The translations under genes and the position numbers were made by a program. The notes below the pieces were generated by a model. That model made no database searches and was not told the origin of the DNA. It saw only the letters and a program-made list of their open reading frames with translations. A stretch of 8,057 nt of DNA from Acetobacteraceae bacterium (GTDB taxonomy: Bacteria; Pseudomonadota; Alphaproteobacteria; Acetobacterales; Acetobacteraceae), in the NCBI GenBank assembly GCA_030044345.1, contig JASHVY010000483.1:1-8057 (forward strand). Reading direction: 5' to 3'. Each line of letters starts with the position of its first letter. Position 1 is the first letter of the stretch. This document shows positions 1 to 6,189 of this stretch, piece by piece.

Positions 1-12
1 ATGCACTTCGAT

Positions 13-57
13 GAAGTCTCAGAAAGAAGGAGACTTCTTTTTCTGAAGAAAAAGAAG
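13..57 (+). terminator. Overlapping A/T-rich hairpins, possible terminator of a gene left of the window
   Basis: GAAGTCTC (13-20) pairs with GAGACTTC (30-37) around a 9-base loop and is followed by five T, which looks like a weak rho-independent terminator on the plus strand. A second perfect inverted repeat, CTTCTTTTTCT (34-44) with AGAAAAAGAAG (47-57), shares bases 34-37 with the first stem, so the two structures compete. In one plus-strand frame a stop codon lies at 12-14, just before the first stem, so the end of an upstream gene may reach into the window, but this cannot be tested here. The structures are seen; the terminator role is inferred. Confidence 0.4.
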
Positions 58-83
58 CAAAAAGACTTTTCTCCGTTTTCCGG

Positions 84-129
84 ACCAGAGCGTGATGATT
101 TTTGATCATCACGCTCTGGTTTTGTTTTC
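84..129 (+). terminator. Strong rho-independent terminator
   Basis: ACCAGAGCGTGATGAT (84-99) and its exact reverse complement (105-120) form a 16 bp stem with the 5-base loop TTTTG, followed directly by a T-rich run (TTTGTTTTCT from 121). This is a textbook intrinsic terminator for plus-strand transcription entering from the left. On the minus strand the bases after the stem are not U-rich, so it should not end the aldolase operon as efficiently. It probably separates an unseen plus-strand gene from the converging minus-strand operon. Confidence 0.8.
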
Positions 130-148
130 TCGATCAATTTCATGACTT

Positions 149-173
149 TGGCGGATCGCAGAGCGATCCGCCA
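149..173. repeat. REP-like perfect inverted repeat
   Basis: TGGCGGATCGC (149-159) and GCGATCCGCCA (163-173) form an 11 bp perfect stem with the 3-base loop AGA. No U-run follows on either strand, so it looks more like a repetitive extragenic palindrome or an mRNA-stabilising hairpin than a terminator. It lies in the convergent spacer. Confidence 0.6.
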
Positions 174-214
174 GAAGCCATATTGATCTAGGCGCCGGCT
201 GTGGACTCCGAATG

Positions 215-255
215 AAGGGATAAAAGTCCCTTGGTTCTTTCTTTCAAGAAAGAAC
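215..255. repeat. Two adjacent hairpins in the convergent spacer
   Basis: AAGGGA (215-220) pairs with TCCCTT (227-232) around a 6-base loop. Immediately after it, GTTCTTTCTT (234-243) pairs with AAGAAAGAAC (246-255) around TC. Pyrimidine-rich sequence follows on the plus strand (CTTTCTTCTTT, about 259-269), so the second could act as a weak plus-strand terminator. I see no gene in bases 1-353: the open frames there are short, unsupported by a ribosome-binding site and run through these hairpins. Confidence 0.5.
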
Positions 256-315
256 AACCTTTCTTCTTTGCTTACCGCATTTTTTACCGCGTTTGTTTCC
301 CCCATGGGGCCTGGT

Positions 316-355
316 AGAAGGTTCATAACACCTTCTCGTGATCCGGCACCGGATC
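316..355 (-). terminator. Tandem hairpins at the end of the aldolase gene
   Basis: GATCCGG (340-346) and CCGGATC (349-355) form a tight palindrome that overlaps the aldolase stop codon (354-356). Just downstream on the minus strand, AGAAGGT and ACCTTCT (316-322 and 330-336) form a second perfect 7 bp stem with a 7-base loop. No U-tract follows, so if this ends the operon the mechanism is not the classical intrinsic one. It could instead protect the 3' end of the transcript. Confidence 0.4.
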
Positions 356-1070
356 AGCGTGAAAAAGCCTCTCTCGCTGACATGACCTGGGCTTTCAATG
401 CGCTCCGGAGCAGCTCGATATCAGCGGTGAGCACCAGCTCATCGATGCCCATCCGTAACCATTGAGCCGCTTCCTCGGCACGGACCGCATGCATCGTGAC
501 CGGCAGGCGGGCCGCGTGCCCGGCCGAGAGAATATCGCGCAATACGGCTTCGTATCGAGGATCGGCGGAATCGAGGCCGAGCCCCAGGCCAAGGTCCACC
601 GGGCCGATATGAAGCCCGGCGATGCCTTCAACCGCGGCGATCGCGGCAATGTCCGCAACGCCGCGTCGGTCCTCGATCATCGGGAAAACGAGCGGGCGGA
701 TCTCGGAGACTTCGGCGGGCGCCGGTCGCATCCCATAGCGCTGCCCGCCGAAGCTGCGCACGCCCTCGGGTTGGTAGCGCGCCCGGCGCACCGCCTCCTC
801 GACAAGGGCCGTGCTGGAGGCCATCGCCACGACCACACCCGCCGCGCCATGATCGAGCAGGCGCGGAATGAGCGCCAGCTCCTGCTCCGAAACGCGCACC
901 AGCGCCGCCACGCCCAGGGCGTCCAGCAACTGGATTCCGCGAAACGCGGTGCCAAGATCCCAGGCGCCATGTTGAAGATCGAGCCCGACCCAGTCAGGCT
1001 CGGCACGAGCAGCCGCCTCCACCACAAGTGGCTCCGGCAGCGCCAGCCACAATCCGATTTTCGTCCTCAC
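354..1070 (-). CDS. HpcH/HpaI-family class II aldolase
   Basis: Predicted metal-dependent aldolase of 238 residues, in the family of 4-hydroxy-2-oxoheptanedioate aldolase (HpcH/HpaI), 2-keto-3-deoxy-L-rhamnonate aldolase and 2-dehydro-3-deoxyglucarate aldolase. Members split 4-hydroxy-2-oxoacids into pyruvate and an aldehyde in the cytoplasm. The active-site pattern is complete: Asp31 and His34 in DLQHG, Arg59 in LVRVSE, metal ligands Glu133 in PMIED and Asp159 in GPVDL. The spacings (His to Arg 25, Glu to Asp 26) equal those known for E. coli HpcH. QHG replaces the common EHG. The start is GTG at 1070; no in-frame start exists upstream before a TAG stop, and the ribosome-binding site is weak. 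It is the last gene of the minus-strand operon, 54 bases after the ATPase, so it probably handles an intermediate from the imported substrate. The family call is firm; the substrate is unknown. Confidence 0.9.
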   Translation of the reverse strand: MRTKIGLWLALPEPLVVEAAARAEPDWVGLDLQHGAWDLGTAFRGIQLLDALGVAALVRVSEQELALIPRLLDHGAAGVVVAMASSTALVEEAVRRARYQPEGVRSFGGQRYGMRPAPAEVSEIRPLVFPMIEDRRGVADIAAIAAVEGIAGLHIGPVDLGLGLGLDSADPRYEAVLRDILSAGHAARLPVTMHAVRAEEAAQWLRMGIDELVLTADIELLRSALKAQVMSAREAFSR

Positions 1071-1124
1071 AGCCGGCTCACTTTGCGAATCAGAAACGAA
1101 ATCGTGCTCAGCCTCGTGGTCCTG

Positions 1125-1967
1125 CTAAGATTCGGCATTCTGCGCGCGCCTGGCGATAAGCTCCTGGAGCTCCTCGACGCCCACTTCGCCGCGATCGATG
1201 GTACGCACGATTCGCCCATGTTCGAGAAGCACGATCCGATCGGCGACAGGAAGAACATGATTCATATTGTGGTCGATATAGAGCACGCCCAGGCCGTGAT
1301 CCCGGGCTTGATGGATGGAGGCAAGAACATTGCGGGTTTCCCGTACCGAAAGAGCGGCGGTCGGCTCGTCGAGCAAAAGGAGCTTGGCGCCGAAATAGAT
1401 CGCCCTCGTGATCGCCACGGACTGGCGCTCGCCTCCTGAAAGCGCCCAAACCGGCTGCTCTGCCGAGCGTATCCGCGTAAGGCCCAGCTTGGCGATCGCA
1501 GTTTCTGCTTCCCGGCGCATTCGCCGTCGCTCAAGGACCTGCAGCGGGCCGATCTTGCGGGCGATTTCCTTGCCCAGGAAAAAATTCCGCCACAGGCTTA
1601 GCTGATCGACGATGGCGAGATCCTGATAAACCGCTTCGATTCCCAAAGCCCGCGCGCGGGCAGGGGTCCCGAAGCGAACCTCCTCACCCATGAATCTCAG
1701 GCTTCCCGAAGTCGGCTCGAGATAGCCGGCAAAGATCTTGAGAAGGGTCGATTTTCCGGCGCCGTTATCGCCAACCAGCGCGACGACCTCACCCGGCCAC
1801 ACCAGCAGGTTCACATCGAAGATAGCCTTGTTTCGGCCATAGCTGTGGGAAATCGCGCGTAGCTCGAAGAGCGGTTCACGGCTGCGATCCACTTCGTTCC
1901 TTTTCTCGGCCACCGGGATGGCGGCATCCGTGGGGTGAGAGTTCCGGTTCTGAGGGCCGTGGCTCAC
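1125..1967 (-). CDS. Sugar ABC transporter ATP-binding protein, single domain (CUT2/FrcA-like)
   Basis: ATPase subunit (280 residues) that powers sugar uptake at the inner face of the cytoplasmic membrane. All nucleotide-binding motifs are present: Walker A GDNGAGKST (66-74), Q-loop Gln115 in VYQDL, signature LSGGE (176-180), Walker B LLLLDE (196-201), and switch His233 in YIDHNM, where family members commonly have SHN. Unlike RbsA or XylG (about 500 residues, two ATPase halves) it has one domain, as in FrcA of the fructose system, so it probably works as a homodimer. The start is GTG at 1967, overlapping the permease stop as GTGA, which implies translational coupling. The first 30 or so residues are polar and outside the conserved domain. 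The stop (TAG, 1125-1127) lies in the same frame as the downstream aldolase. Sugar specificity cannot be read from this subunit. Confidence 0.93.
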   Translation of the reverse strand: MSHGPQNRNSHPTDAAIPVAEKRNEVDRSREPLFELRAISHSYGRNKAIFDVNLLVWPGEVVALVGDNGAGKSTLLKIFAGYLEPTSGSLRFMGEEVRFGTPARARALGIEAVYQDLAIVDQLSLWRNFFLGKEIARKIGPLQVLERRRMRREAETAIAKLGLTRIRSAEQPVWALSGGERQSVAITRAIYFGAKLLLLDEPTAALSVRETRNVLASIHQARDHGLGVLYIDHNMNHVLPVADRIVLLEHGRIVRTIDRGEVGVEELQELIARRAQNAES

Positions 1968-2995
1968 GCCTGGTTACCCCCGAAGCGGCCAAGCCGCACA
2001 TTTGCGATCACCACGATGACGAGCAGGACGCCGATGAACGTGACGTAGAACGATCCCGGCACGCCGATCAGCACCAGGCCGATCTGGATCGTGGCCAGCA
2101 GATAGGCCCCGATGACACTGCCCCAGATGGTTCCCATGCCGCCGAACAGGGAGGTTCCCCCCAGAACCGCGGCCGTGATGGCCAGGAGTTCGTAATTCTG
2201 CCCCTGTCCTTGCGTGACCGTGTGAAGATAAGAAAACTGCATGCAGCCCGCCAGGCCCGCCAGCAACGCACTCAGGACGAAATTGATGCGCTTCACGCGG
2301 ATCGTGGCAACCCCCATGGCCTTGGCCGGTCCGACCTTGCCGCCCGTCGCCAAGGTCCAGTTGCCATAGCGCAGGCGGGTCAGCACGAACCAGAAGACGA
2401 AGGCGATGACGAACATCCACACCAGCGGCATGTAAAAGGGGGTATTGCCGATCTGGGCTCCCAGCAGCCACATGGCGGTGCTCGGCTGGAACATCATGAG
2501 CTGATGCCCGGTGATGAGCAGGTTGTTCAGCCCTTCCAGGACAAAGAACATTCCGAGCGTCGTTATGAATGATGGAATGCCGAATATGGTCGTGACCAGA
2601 CCATTGATGATTCCGACAAAGCAAGCGAGCCCGAGCGCGGCGATCAGGGAGATCCATTGGTTGATGCCGTCGCTGACGAAGAGAAGGGCCCAGACAATCG
2701 GGGTGAACGCGAAGTTCTGACCGACGGACAGATCGAACTCGCCGCTGATCATGAGGATCGTCACGCCGACCGCGACGATGGCGATCGTGGATGCGACCGA
2801 GCTGACGGCCGTCATCGTCTCGGGCGACCAGAAATTCCCCGTCTGAAGCGTGAAGAACAGCACGACGAAGAGAAGACCGAGACCCGGCGCCAGCTCGCGC
2901 ACATTCAGGAGCGATTCGGTGAAGGACTTCACCCGCGTCCTGCCGCGCGACAAAAACGGAGCCGGCATTCCTTCGTGCGAAGTGTGGGAGGACAT
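1964..2995 (-). CDS. Sugar ABC transporter permease (CUT2, RbsC/FrcC-like)
   Basis: Inner-membrane permease of the ribose/xylose/fructose (CUT2, BPD_transp_2) family, 343 residues from the ATG at 2995. After a polar N-terminus (about 1-35) come roughly eight to ten hydrophobic segments. Family signatures are visible: GEFDLSVG (85-92, usually GGIDLSVG), NGLVTTIFGIPSFITTLGM (131-149), ATGGKVGPAKAMGV near 206-219, and the block YELLAITAAVLGGTSLFGG (278-296), followed by GTIWGSVIGA. A TTG start at 3022 would add nine residues (352 total). I prefer the ATG because a GAAAGA purine stretch lies just upstream and the TTG has none. The stop overlaps the ATPase start by four bases. The gene follows the binding protein after an unusually long, structured spacer, which may lower its expression relative to that protein. 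Confidence 0.93.
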   Translation of the reverse strand: MSSHTSHEGMPAPFLSRGRTRVKSFTESLLNVRELAPGLGLLFVVLFFTLQTGNFWSPETMTAVSSVASTIAIVAVGVTILMISGEFDLSVGQNFAFTPIVWALLFVSDGINQWISLIAALGLACFVGIINGLVTTIFGIPSFITTLGMFFVLEGLNNLLITGHQLMMFQPSTAMWLLGAQIGNTPFYMPLVWMFVIAFVFWFVLTRLRYGNWTLATGGKVGPAKAMGVATIRVKRINFVLSALLAGLAGCMQFSYLHTVTQGQGQNYELLAITAAVLGGTSLFGGMGTIWGSVIGAYLLATIQIGLVLIGVPGSFYVTFIGVLLVIVVIANVRLGRFGGNQA

Positions 2996-3048
2996 CGGTC
3001 TTTCGTTGCTATCTGGCGTCAAAGCAGGCCACTGGAAACAAAGAGCAG

Positions 3049-3100
3049 GTGTCCCGAATCCGTTCCCATTCTAATACTGCGCCCTTCGGAATCGGGACAC
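3049..3100. repeat. 13 bp inverted repeat upstream of the permease
   Basis: GTGTCCCGAATCC (3049-3061) and GGAATCGGGACAC (3088-3100) are reverse complements at 12 of 13 positions, around a 26-base spacer. The repeat ends 27 bases upstream of the alternative TTG start and 54 bases before the preferred ATG of the permease. It could be a regulator site or an RNA hairpin in the binding-protein to permease spacer. The repeat is seen directly; its function is unknown. Confidence 0.6.
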
Positions 3101-3118
3101 TGGGAAGCCACCGACCGG

Positions 3119-3150
3119 CGGCCGGGCGGGAATGCCCCGCCGGACCGGCC
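3119..3150. repeat. GC-rich REP-like hairpin
   Basis: GGCGGG (3125-3130) pairs with CCCGCC (3136-3141) around the loop AATGC, and outer GGCC bases (3120-3123 and 3147-3150) can extend it imperfectly. It sits between the binding protein and permease genes. Such hairpins are known to protect the binding-protein part of a transporter mRNA, as in the malE-malF spacer of enteric bacteria. That role here is inferred. Confidence 0.5.
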
Positions 3151-3160
3151 ACAGCGCGCA

Positions 3161-3324
3161 GAGCCCGTTTTGAGAATGCGGCTTGCGGTGAGTCGGAGGC
3201 GCCGCAGGCGCCGTCCGGCGTGGCTTTCGAGAACCGGAGCGGAGCGGTCTTTGAGGGCCGTGAGCACCGGAAGCGCAGAAAGACGCGTCGGACGACCACC
3301 ACAGTCGCATTCTCAAGCGGGCTC
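3161..3324. mobile_element. 164 bp element with imperfect terminal inverted repeats (MITE-like or structured spacer)
   Basis: The left end (3161-3194, beginning GAGCCCG and containing TGAGAATGCG) is matched on the other strand by the right end (3294-3324) with a few mismatches and short gaps. The outer 19-20 bases pair almost fully. The core holds another palindrome, GGCGCC-GCA-GGCGCC (3198-3212). No open frame of note lies inside. The right end abuts the binding-protein stop codon (3325-3327). This looks like a small non-autonomous palindromic element or intergenic repeat family, but no target-site duplication is obvious, so a purely structural RNA role is the main alternative. Confidence 0.4.
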
Positions 3325-4311
3325 TCAGCAGCGGCCGGCCTTGATGCAGGCCTGGATGACACCGATGTTCTTCTTGTCGACGATCGATGTCCCCGTATCG
3401 ACGTCAACCGGGCTCAATCCATACCTGTCGTGAAAGACCAGGTTCTGAACCGCCAGGTAGGTTTGCAGAAACGGCTGCTGATTGATCGCCATGGTCAGCC
3501 AGCCCGTCTCGATCAGCTTGGCGGCCTCGGCGCCGACATCGAAGGTTGCCACCGGGACATTGAGATGATGTTGCCCCACATATTCCGCGGCGGGATTCGC
3601 TGCCGGGTTGCCTAGCCCGACGATGGCACAAATAGTGCGATCCGCCTGCAACGCGGCGCTGATCAGGGAAAGATTCTGTCCTTCATCAGCGGTGGCGACG
3701 AGATCCTTATAAGGATAGTGGACCGCATTCAATTCGCGCTTGACGCCATCCCCCCGCAGCGTCAGCACGAAAGCGGTCGGGAAGGGATTGACGATCAGGA
3801 CCGTGCAGGGCTTGGCGGGAAGCGAAGGAAGAAAAGCCTTCATGAGGATCTCGCCGGAAGTCGATTCGTCCTGGCCGACGAAGGCAAGACCGGGAATCCG
3901 CTTATCCGCCGGTGCGTTTTCTCCCTCGAACCGGTCATTGTTGTAGAGGACGACAGGAATACCCGCGTTGAGCGCGGCCGTCGTGACCCCCTCCATGGCC
4001 TTCGAGGTATAGTCGATCGCGATCCCCTCGGGTTTGGCTGCGATGGCCGCCTGCACGAGGGGAATCATTCCGATATCACCGGTATCCTGGGCGGGTGCCT
4101 CGAATGCGACATTGACCCCGAGATCCTGGCCCGCCTGTTTGGCGCCATTCTCCTCCGTGATCCAGAAAGGATCGGTGAGGCTGGGCCCGATCACATAGAT
4201 GGTTGGCTTGCCCGCGGCATGGGCCGCCCCCCCGCTCAGGGCAGCAAGCGCCATCGCCGAAGCCACGAGACCCATGCCGAAACGGCTGGTCTTCCTCCCG
4301 TTGATGAGCAT
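3325..4311 (-). CDS. Periplasmic sugar-binding protein of a CUT2 ABC transporter
   Basis: Secreted substrate-binding protein (328 residues, Peripla_BP_4/RbsB-like), which captures the substrate in the periplasm and delivers it to the permease. A Sec signal peptide is clear: positively charged start (INGRKTSR), hydrophobic stretch (about 12-26), and likely cleavage after AHA at residue 32. The mature protein opens with the fold's first strand (PTIYVIGPSLTDPFW, 36-50) and keeps family landmarks such as IAIDYTS (97-103), AGIPVVLYNND (116-126) and VPVATFDVG (252-260). It has four cysteines, two near the C-terminus (322 and 328) in CIKAGRC, which could form a disulfide. The ATG at 4311 has an excellent Shine-Dalgarno sequence (AGGGAGGAA, complement of 4318-4326) six bases upstream. 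It is the first gene of the minus-strand operon. The ligand cannot be named; acidic and aromatic residues suggest a sugar or polyol. Confidence 0.92.
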   Translation of the reverse strand: MLINGRKTSRFGMGLVASAMALAALSGGAAHAAGKPTIYVIGPSLTDPFWITEENGAKQAGQDLGVNVAFEAPAQDTGDIGMIPLVQAAIAAKPEGIAIDYTSKAMEGVTTAALNAGIPVVLYNNDRFEGENAPADKRIPGLAFVGQDESTSGEILMKAFLPSLPAKPCTVLIVNPFPTAFVLTLRGDGVKRELNAVHYPYKDLVATADEGQNLSLISAALQADRTICAIVGLGNPAANPAAEYVGQHHLNVPVATFDVGAEAAKLIETGWLTMAINQQPFLQTYLAVQNLVFHDRYGLSPVDVDTGTSIVDKKNIGVIQACIKAGRC

Positions 4312-4480
4312 TCGTGCTTCCTCCCTGGGTGTGCCCGTTCGGGCTTTTCACAGTTGCTCCATGCGCAACTATCTTTGAAACTCTGCTATGAAATCACGGT
4401 TCGGTCAAGAAGGAAGAATAATTGCGTTGCGTCAGACGCACCTAGTTGCGTTAGTTGCCGAGCTCCTTTAGAGTTCCGTC
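4312..4480. promoter_or_regulatory. Divergent promoter/operator region between the transporter and IclR operons
   Basis: The 169-base spacer must drive both operons. The motif AGTTGC occurs four times: as an inverted pair (4352-4357 and 4365-4370, 7-base spacer) and as a direct pair (4444-4449 and 4453-4458). Between them lies the perfect palindrome TGCGTCAGACGCA (4428-4440). These are likely operators for the adjacent IclR protein. A possible minus-strand -35 element, TTGACC, lies at 4408-4403, but no matching -10 is convincing. A short GCCCG-TT-CGGGC hairpin (4333-4344) lies in the minus-strand leader just before the binding protein's ribosome-binding site. Confidence 0.6.
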
Positions 4481-5278
4481 ATGGTCGCAGGTCCACTCCG
4501 CATTGCCCGCGCCGGGCGGGAGAAGCCCCCATCGCAATCCGGGGAAAGTCACGTCATTCGCGTCTTCCGGACCCTGGAGCTGCTTGCGTCCGGCCCGCAC
4601 ACGGCAGCCGAGATCGCGGGGGCGCTCGGGGTGAACCGCAGCACGGCTCTGCGGTTGCTGACCGAGATCGAGCAGCTTGGCTATGTTCTGCGCGATCCGA
4701 TAACGAAGAGCTACGCGATCGCGCCGGCCCGATTTTACCCCTTCATTTCCTCGCACGCGGATGATCTCGATTGGAGCGCGGTCGTAGACCCTGTCCTTTT
4801 GGAGCTTCGTGAAGCCTTTGGAGAGGCCACGGTCATGGGCGTGCCGGCCAATGGCACCATGGTCTATCTCGCGTTCTTTCCCTCCTCTCACATCATTACC
4901 GTTCGCGAGCGGTTGGGCACGACACGCCCGATGCATTGTTCCGCCCTCGGCAAGGCCTATCTTTCGGCGCTCGATGACCGTTCCCTGGATGGCGAGCTCG
5001 CGTCCCTGAACTATCAGGGCGGGTCGCCGCTTGCCGCTCAGGGACCGATCGAGCTGCGAAGGCGTCTGGAAGAGACGCGCAAGCGCGGCTATGCGATCGA
5101 CCGTAACGAAACCATCGACGGAATGTCGTGCGTCGCAATACCCGTTCGCATCAGCGGAACCTTGATCGGCGCCATCGGTCTCTCCGGCCCCTCCCTACGG
5201 ATCAGCGAAACGCGCATCGCGGAGATGGGAAAGCGACTCCTGCAAGTCGCACCTCGCCTGGGAGGCACACTCCGATGA
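4481..5278 (+). CDS. IclR-family transcriptional regulator
   Basis: DNA-binding regulator of 265 residues, the normal IclR length. The N-terminal winged helix-turn-helix (about 24-83) includes TAAEIAGALGVNRSTALRLL (41-60) and the wing around GYVLRDPITKSYAI. The C-terminal effector domain (about 95-260) carries typical landmarks: RERLGTTRPMHCSALGKA (142-159) and GYAIDRNETIDGMSCVAIPV (203-222). About 20 basic and polar residues precede the HTH, so the true start could be slightly downstream; the ATG at 4481 has no clear Shine-Dalgarno sequence. The gene lies divergent to the transporter operon and heads the enzyme operon, overlapping the next gene by ATGA, so it probably regulates both and is autoregulated. 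IclR proteins usually bind a pathway metabolite. Whether it activates or represses cannot be told. Confidence 0.93.
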   Translation: MVAGPLRIARAGREKPPSQSGESHVIRVFRTLELLASGPHTAAEIAGALGVNRSTALRLLTEIEQLGYVLRDPITKSYAIAPARFYPFISSHADDLDWSAVVDPVLLELREAFGEATVMGVPANGTMVYLAFFPSSHIITVRERLGTTRPMHCSALGKAYLSALDDRSLDGELASLNYQGGSPLAAQGPIELRRRLEETRKRGYAIDRNETIDGMSCVAIPVRISGTLIGAIGLSGPSLRISETRIAEMGKRLLQVAPRLGGTLR

Positions 5279-5334
5279 GTCTTGGGCCGATGAGTCTTGG
5301 GCCGATGAGTCTCGGGCCGATGAGTCTCGGGCCG
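5275..5334 (+). repeat. Four tandem 15 bp repeats, each carrying a start codon
   Basis: The unit ATGAGTCTTGGGCCG occurs twice and is followed by two copies of ATGAGTCTCGGGCCG. Each encodes MSLGP at the start of the TIM-barrel gene. Each unit also contains TGA in the IclR frame, so gain or loss of units keeps both the IclR stop and the downstream frame intact. The pattern of variants (two T, then two C) suggests stepwise duplication. Confidence 0.95.
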
Positions 5335-6189
5335 CCTGACTTTGGCAAGCGCATCGGCATGTCGTTGATCGCCGCCCGCGCCGATCTGGAAACTTCTGCC
5401 GCCATCGTCAAGGAGCTCGGCTTCGATGGCATGGAGGTCCACATCCATCAGCTCGGCCCGGGGTTGCCGGGCGTGCCGGTCTTCGAAGCCCATGCGGAGG
5501 CCGCTGGAAACGCGATACGGCGCGCAGGGCTCGTGGTCTCGGCGCTCAATGCCGTCGGGGATATCACCTTCGATCCGTTCCGTGGCCCGGAAGCCCTGGA
5601 GAGAACGATTGACGGACTGAGCGGCCATCTGCGCTGGGCGGAAGCGATGGGCGCGCCCCGCGTCCTGATTTGGGAAGGGCGGATCGAAGAGCGCCAATAT
5701 GTGGATGCAGCCTGCAACACCCTTGCGCAACTGATCGAAAAGGCTGCTCATCGGAGCGGGCTTGAGAATCCGCCCGCGATCTCCTGCGAGCTGCATCCCT
5801 TCACGTTCGCTCTGAAGCATCGGGCGATCACGCCGCTCGCGGTGGCGCTGCGCTCTGTGGGGGCCGGCCTGTGCTTCGATTTTTGTCATTTCGGCGTGGC
5901 ATTGGGGCGGGATCTGCTCGATGCCGTTGACAATGACGTGTTGGATGCGATCAATCACGTGCATTACTCCGATACCGATACGAAGACATCCGAGCTGCAT
6001 TTTCCTCCAGGCGGGGGCGTTCTCGATCTTGAAGCCATCGGCAGCCGCCTCGAGGGCAAGCCCATCGCCGTGAGCTGGGACCTGTTCGGGTGGCCCGAGC
6101 CGCGCCATGCCGTGCGTTCCCGAATGGCCGCCTACGAAGCCTTCGTGCGTCGCCACGCGGCAAGCCTCGGGCACTCGGAAAGACGATGA
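5275..6189 (+). CDS. Sugar phosphate isomerase/epimerase-like TIM-barrel protein
   Basis: Cytoplasmic TIM-barrel enzyme (304 residues) of the xylose isomerase-like/AP endonuclease 2 superfamily, which includes sugar and keto-sugar isomerases, epimerases and some decarboxylases. Expected metal ligands are visible: Glu172 in CELHPF, Asp202 and His205 in CFDFCHF, His230 in HVHYSDTD; the last position, usually Glu, appears to be Asp269 in SWDLFGW. The PPGGGVLDLEAI segment (245-256) resembles the family's conserved loop. The first ATG (5275) overlaps the IclR stop as ATGA and has a good Shine-Dalgarno sequence (GGGAGG, 5260-5265) nine bases upstream. The protein then begins with four copies of MSLGP, each unit offering another in-frame ATG (5290, 5305, 5320); the conserved barrel begins near Gly24. 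A further ATG at 5359 is too late, inside the first strand. The substrate is unknown. Confidence 0.88.
   Translation: MSLGPMSLGPMSLGPMSLGPPDFGKRIGMSLIAARADLETSAAIVKELGFDGMEVHIHQLGPGLPGVPVFEAHAEAAGNAIRRAGLVVSALNAVGDITFDPFRGPEALERTIDGLSGHLRWAEAMGAPRVLIWEGRIEERQYVDAACNTLAQLIEKAAHRSGLENPPAISCELHPFTFALKHRAITPLAVALRSVGAGLCFDFCHFGVALGRDLLDAVDNDVLDAINHVHYSDTDTKTSELHFPPGGGVLDLEAIGSRLEGKPIAVSWDLFGWPEPRHAVRSRMAAYEAFVRRHAASLGHSERR

Noticed and set aside
1..105. Plus-strand frame open from base 1 (Lys-rich, ends at 105)
   Set aside because: It would end inside the loop of the strong terminator at 84-120, and its Lys-rich sequence is simply the A-rich hairpin DNA. A stop at 12-14 in another frame fits an upstream gene end better.
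1071..1127. Possible readthrough fusion of ATPase and aldolase
   Set aside because: The two genes share a frame and are separated only by TAG and 18 sense codons, but a one-in-three chance explains this, and no readthrough signal or selenocysteine/pyrrolysine context is visible.
462..1439. 325-codon plus-strand open frame
   Set aside because: It lies antisense to the aldolase and ATPase genes, both of which show complete catalytic motifs. Its translation is rich in Arg, His and Asp with no recognisable domain, as expected for a shadow frame in GC-rich DNA.
3009..3433. Several short open frames on both strands in the binding-protein to permease spacer
   Set aside because: They conflict with one another, run into the inverted repeats or the binding-protein gene, and lack ribosome-binding sites and recognisable protein features.
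5128..5274. Upstream extension of the TIM-barrel frame to 5128
   Set aside because: It would overlap conserved IclR effector-domain sequence by about 150 bases and encodes Arg/His-rich sequence. The ATG at 5275 has a good Shine-Dalgarno sequence and the usual ATGA coupling.
5089..6174. 361-codon minus-strand open frame
   Set aside because: Antisense to the TIM-barrel gene. Its repeated HRPETHRPKT stretch is only the complement of the 15 bp tandem repeat, and no family is recognisable.
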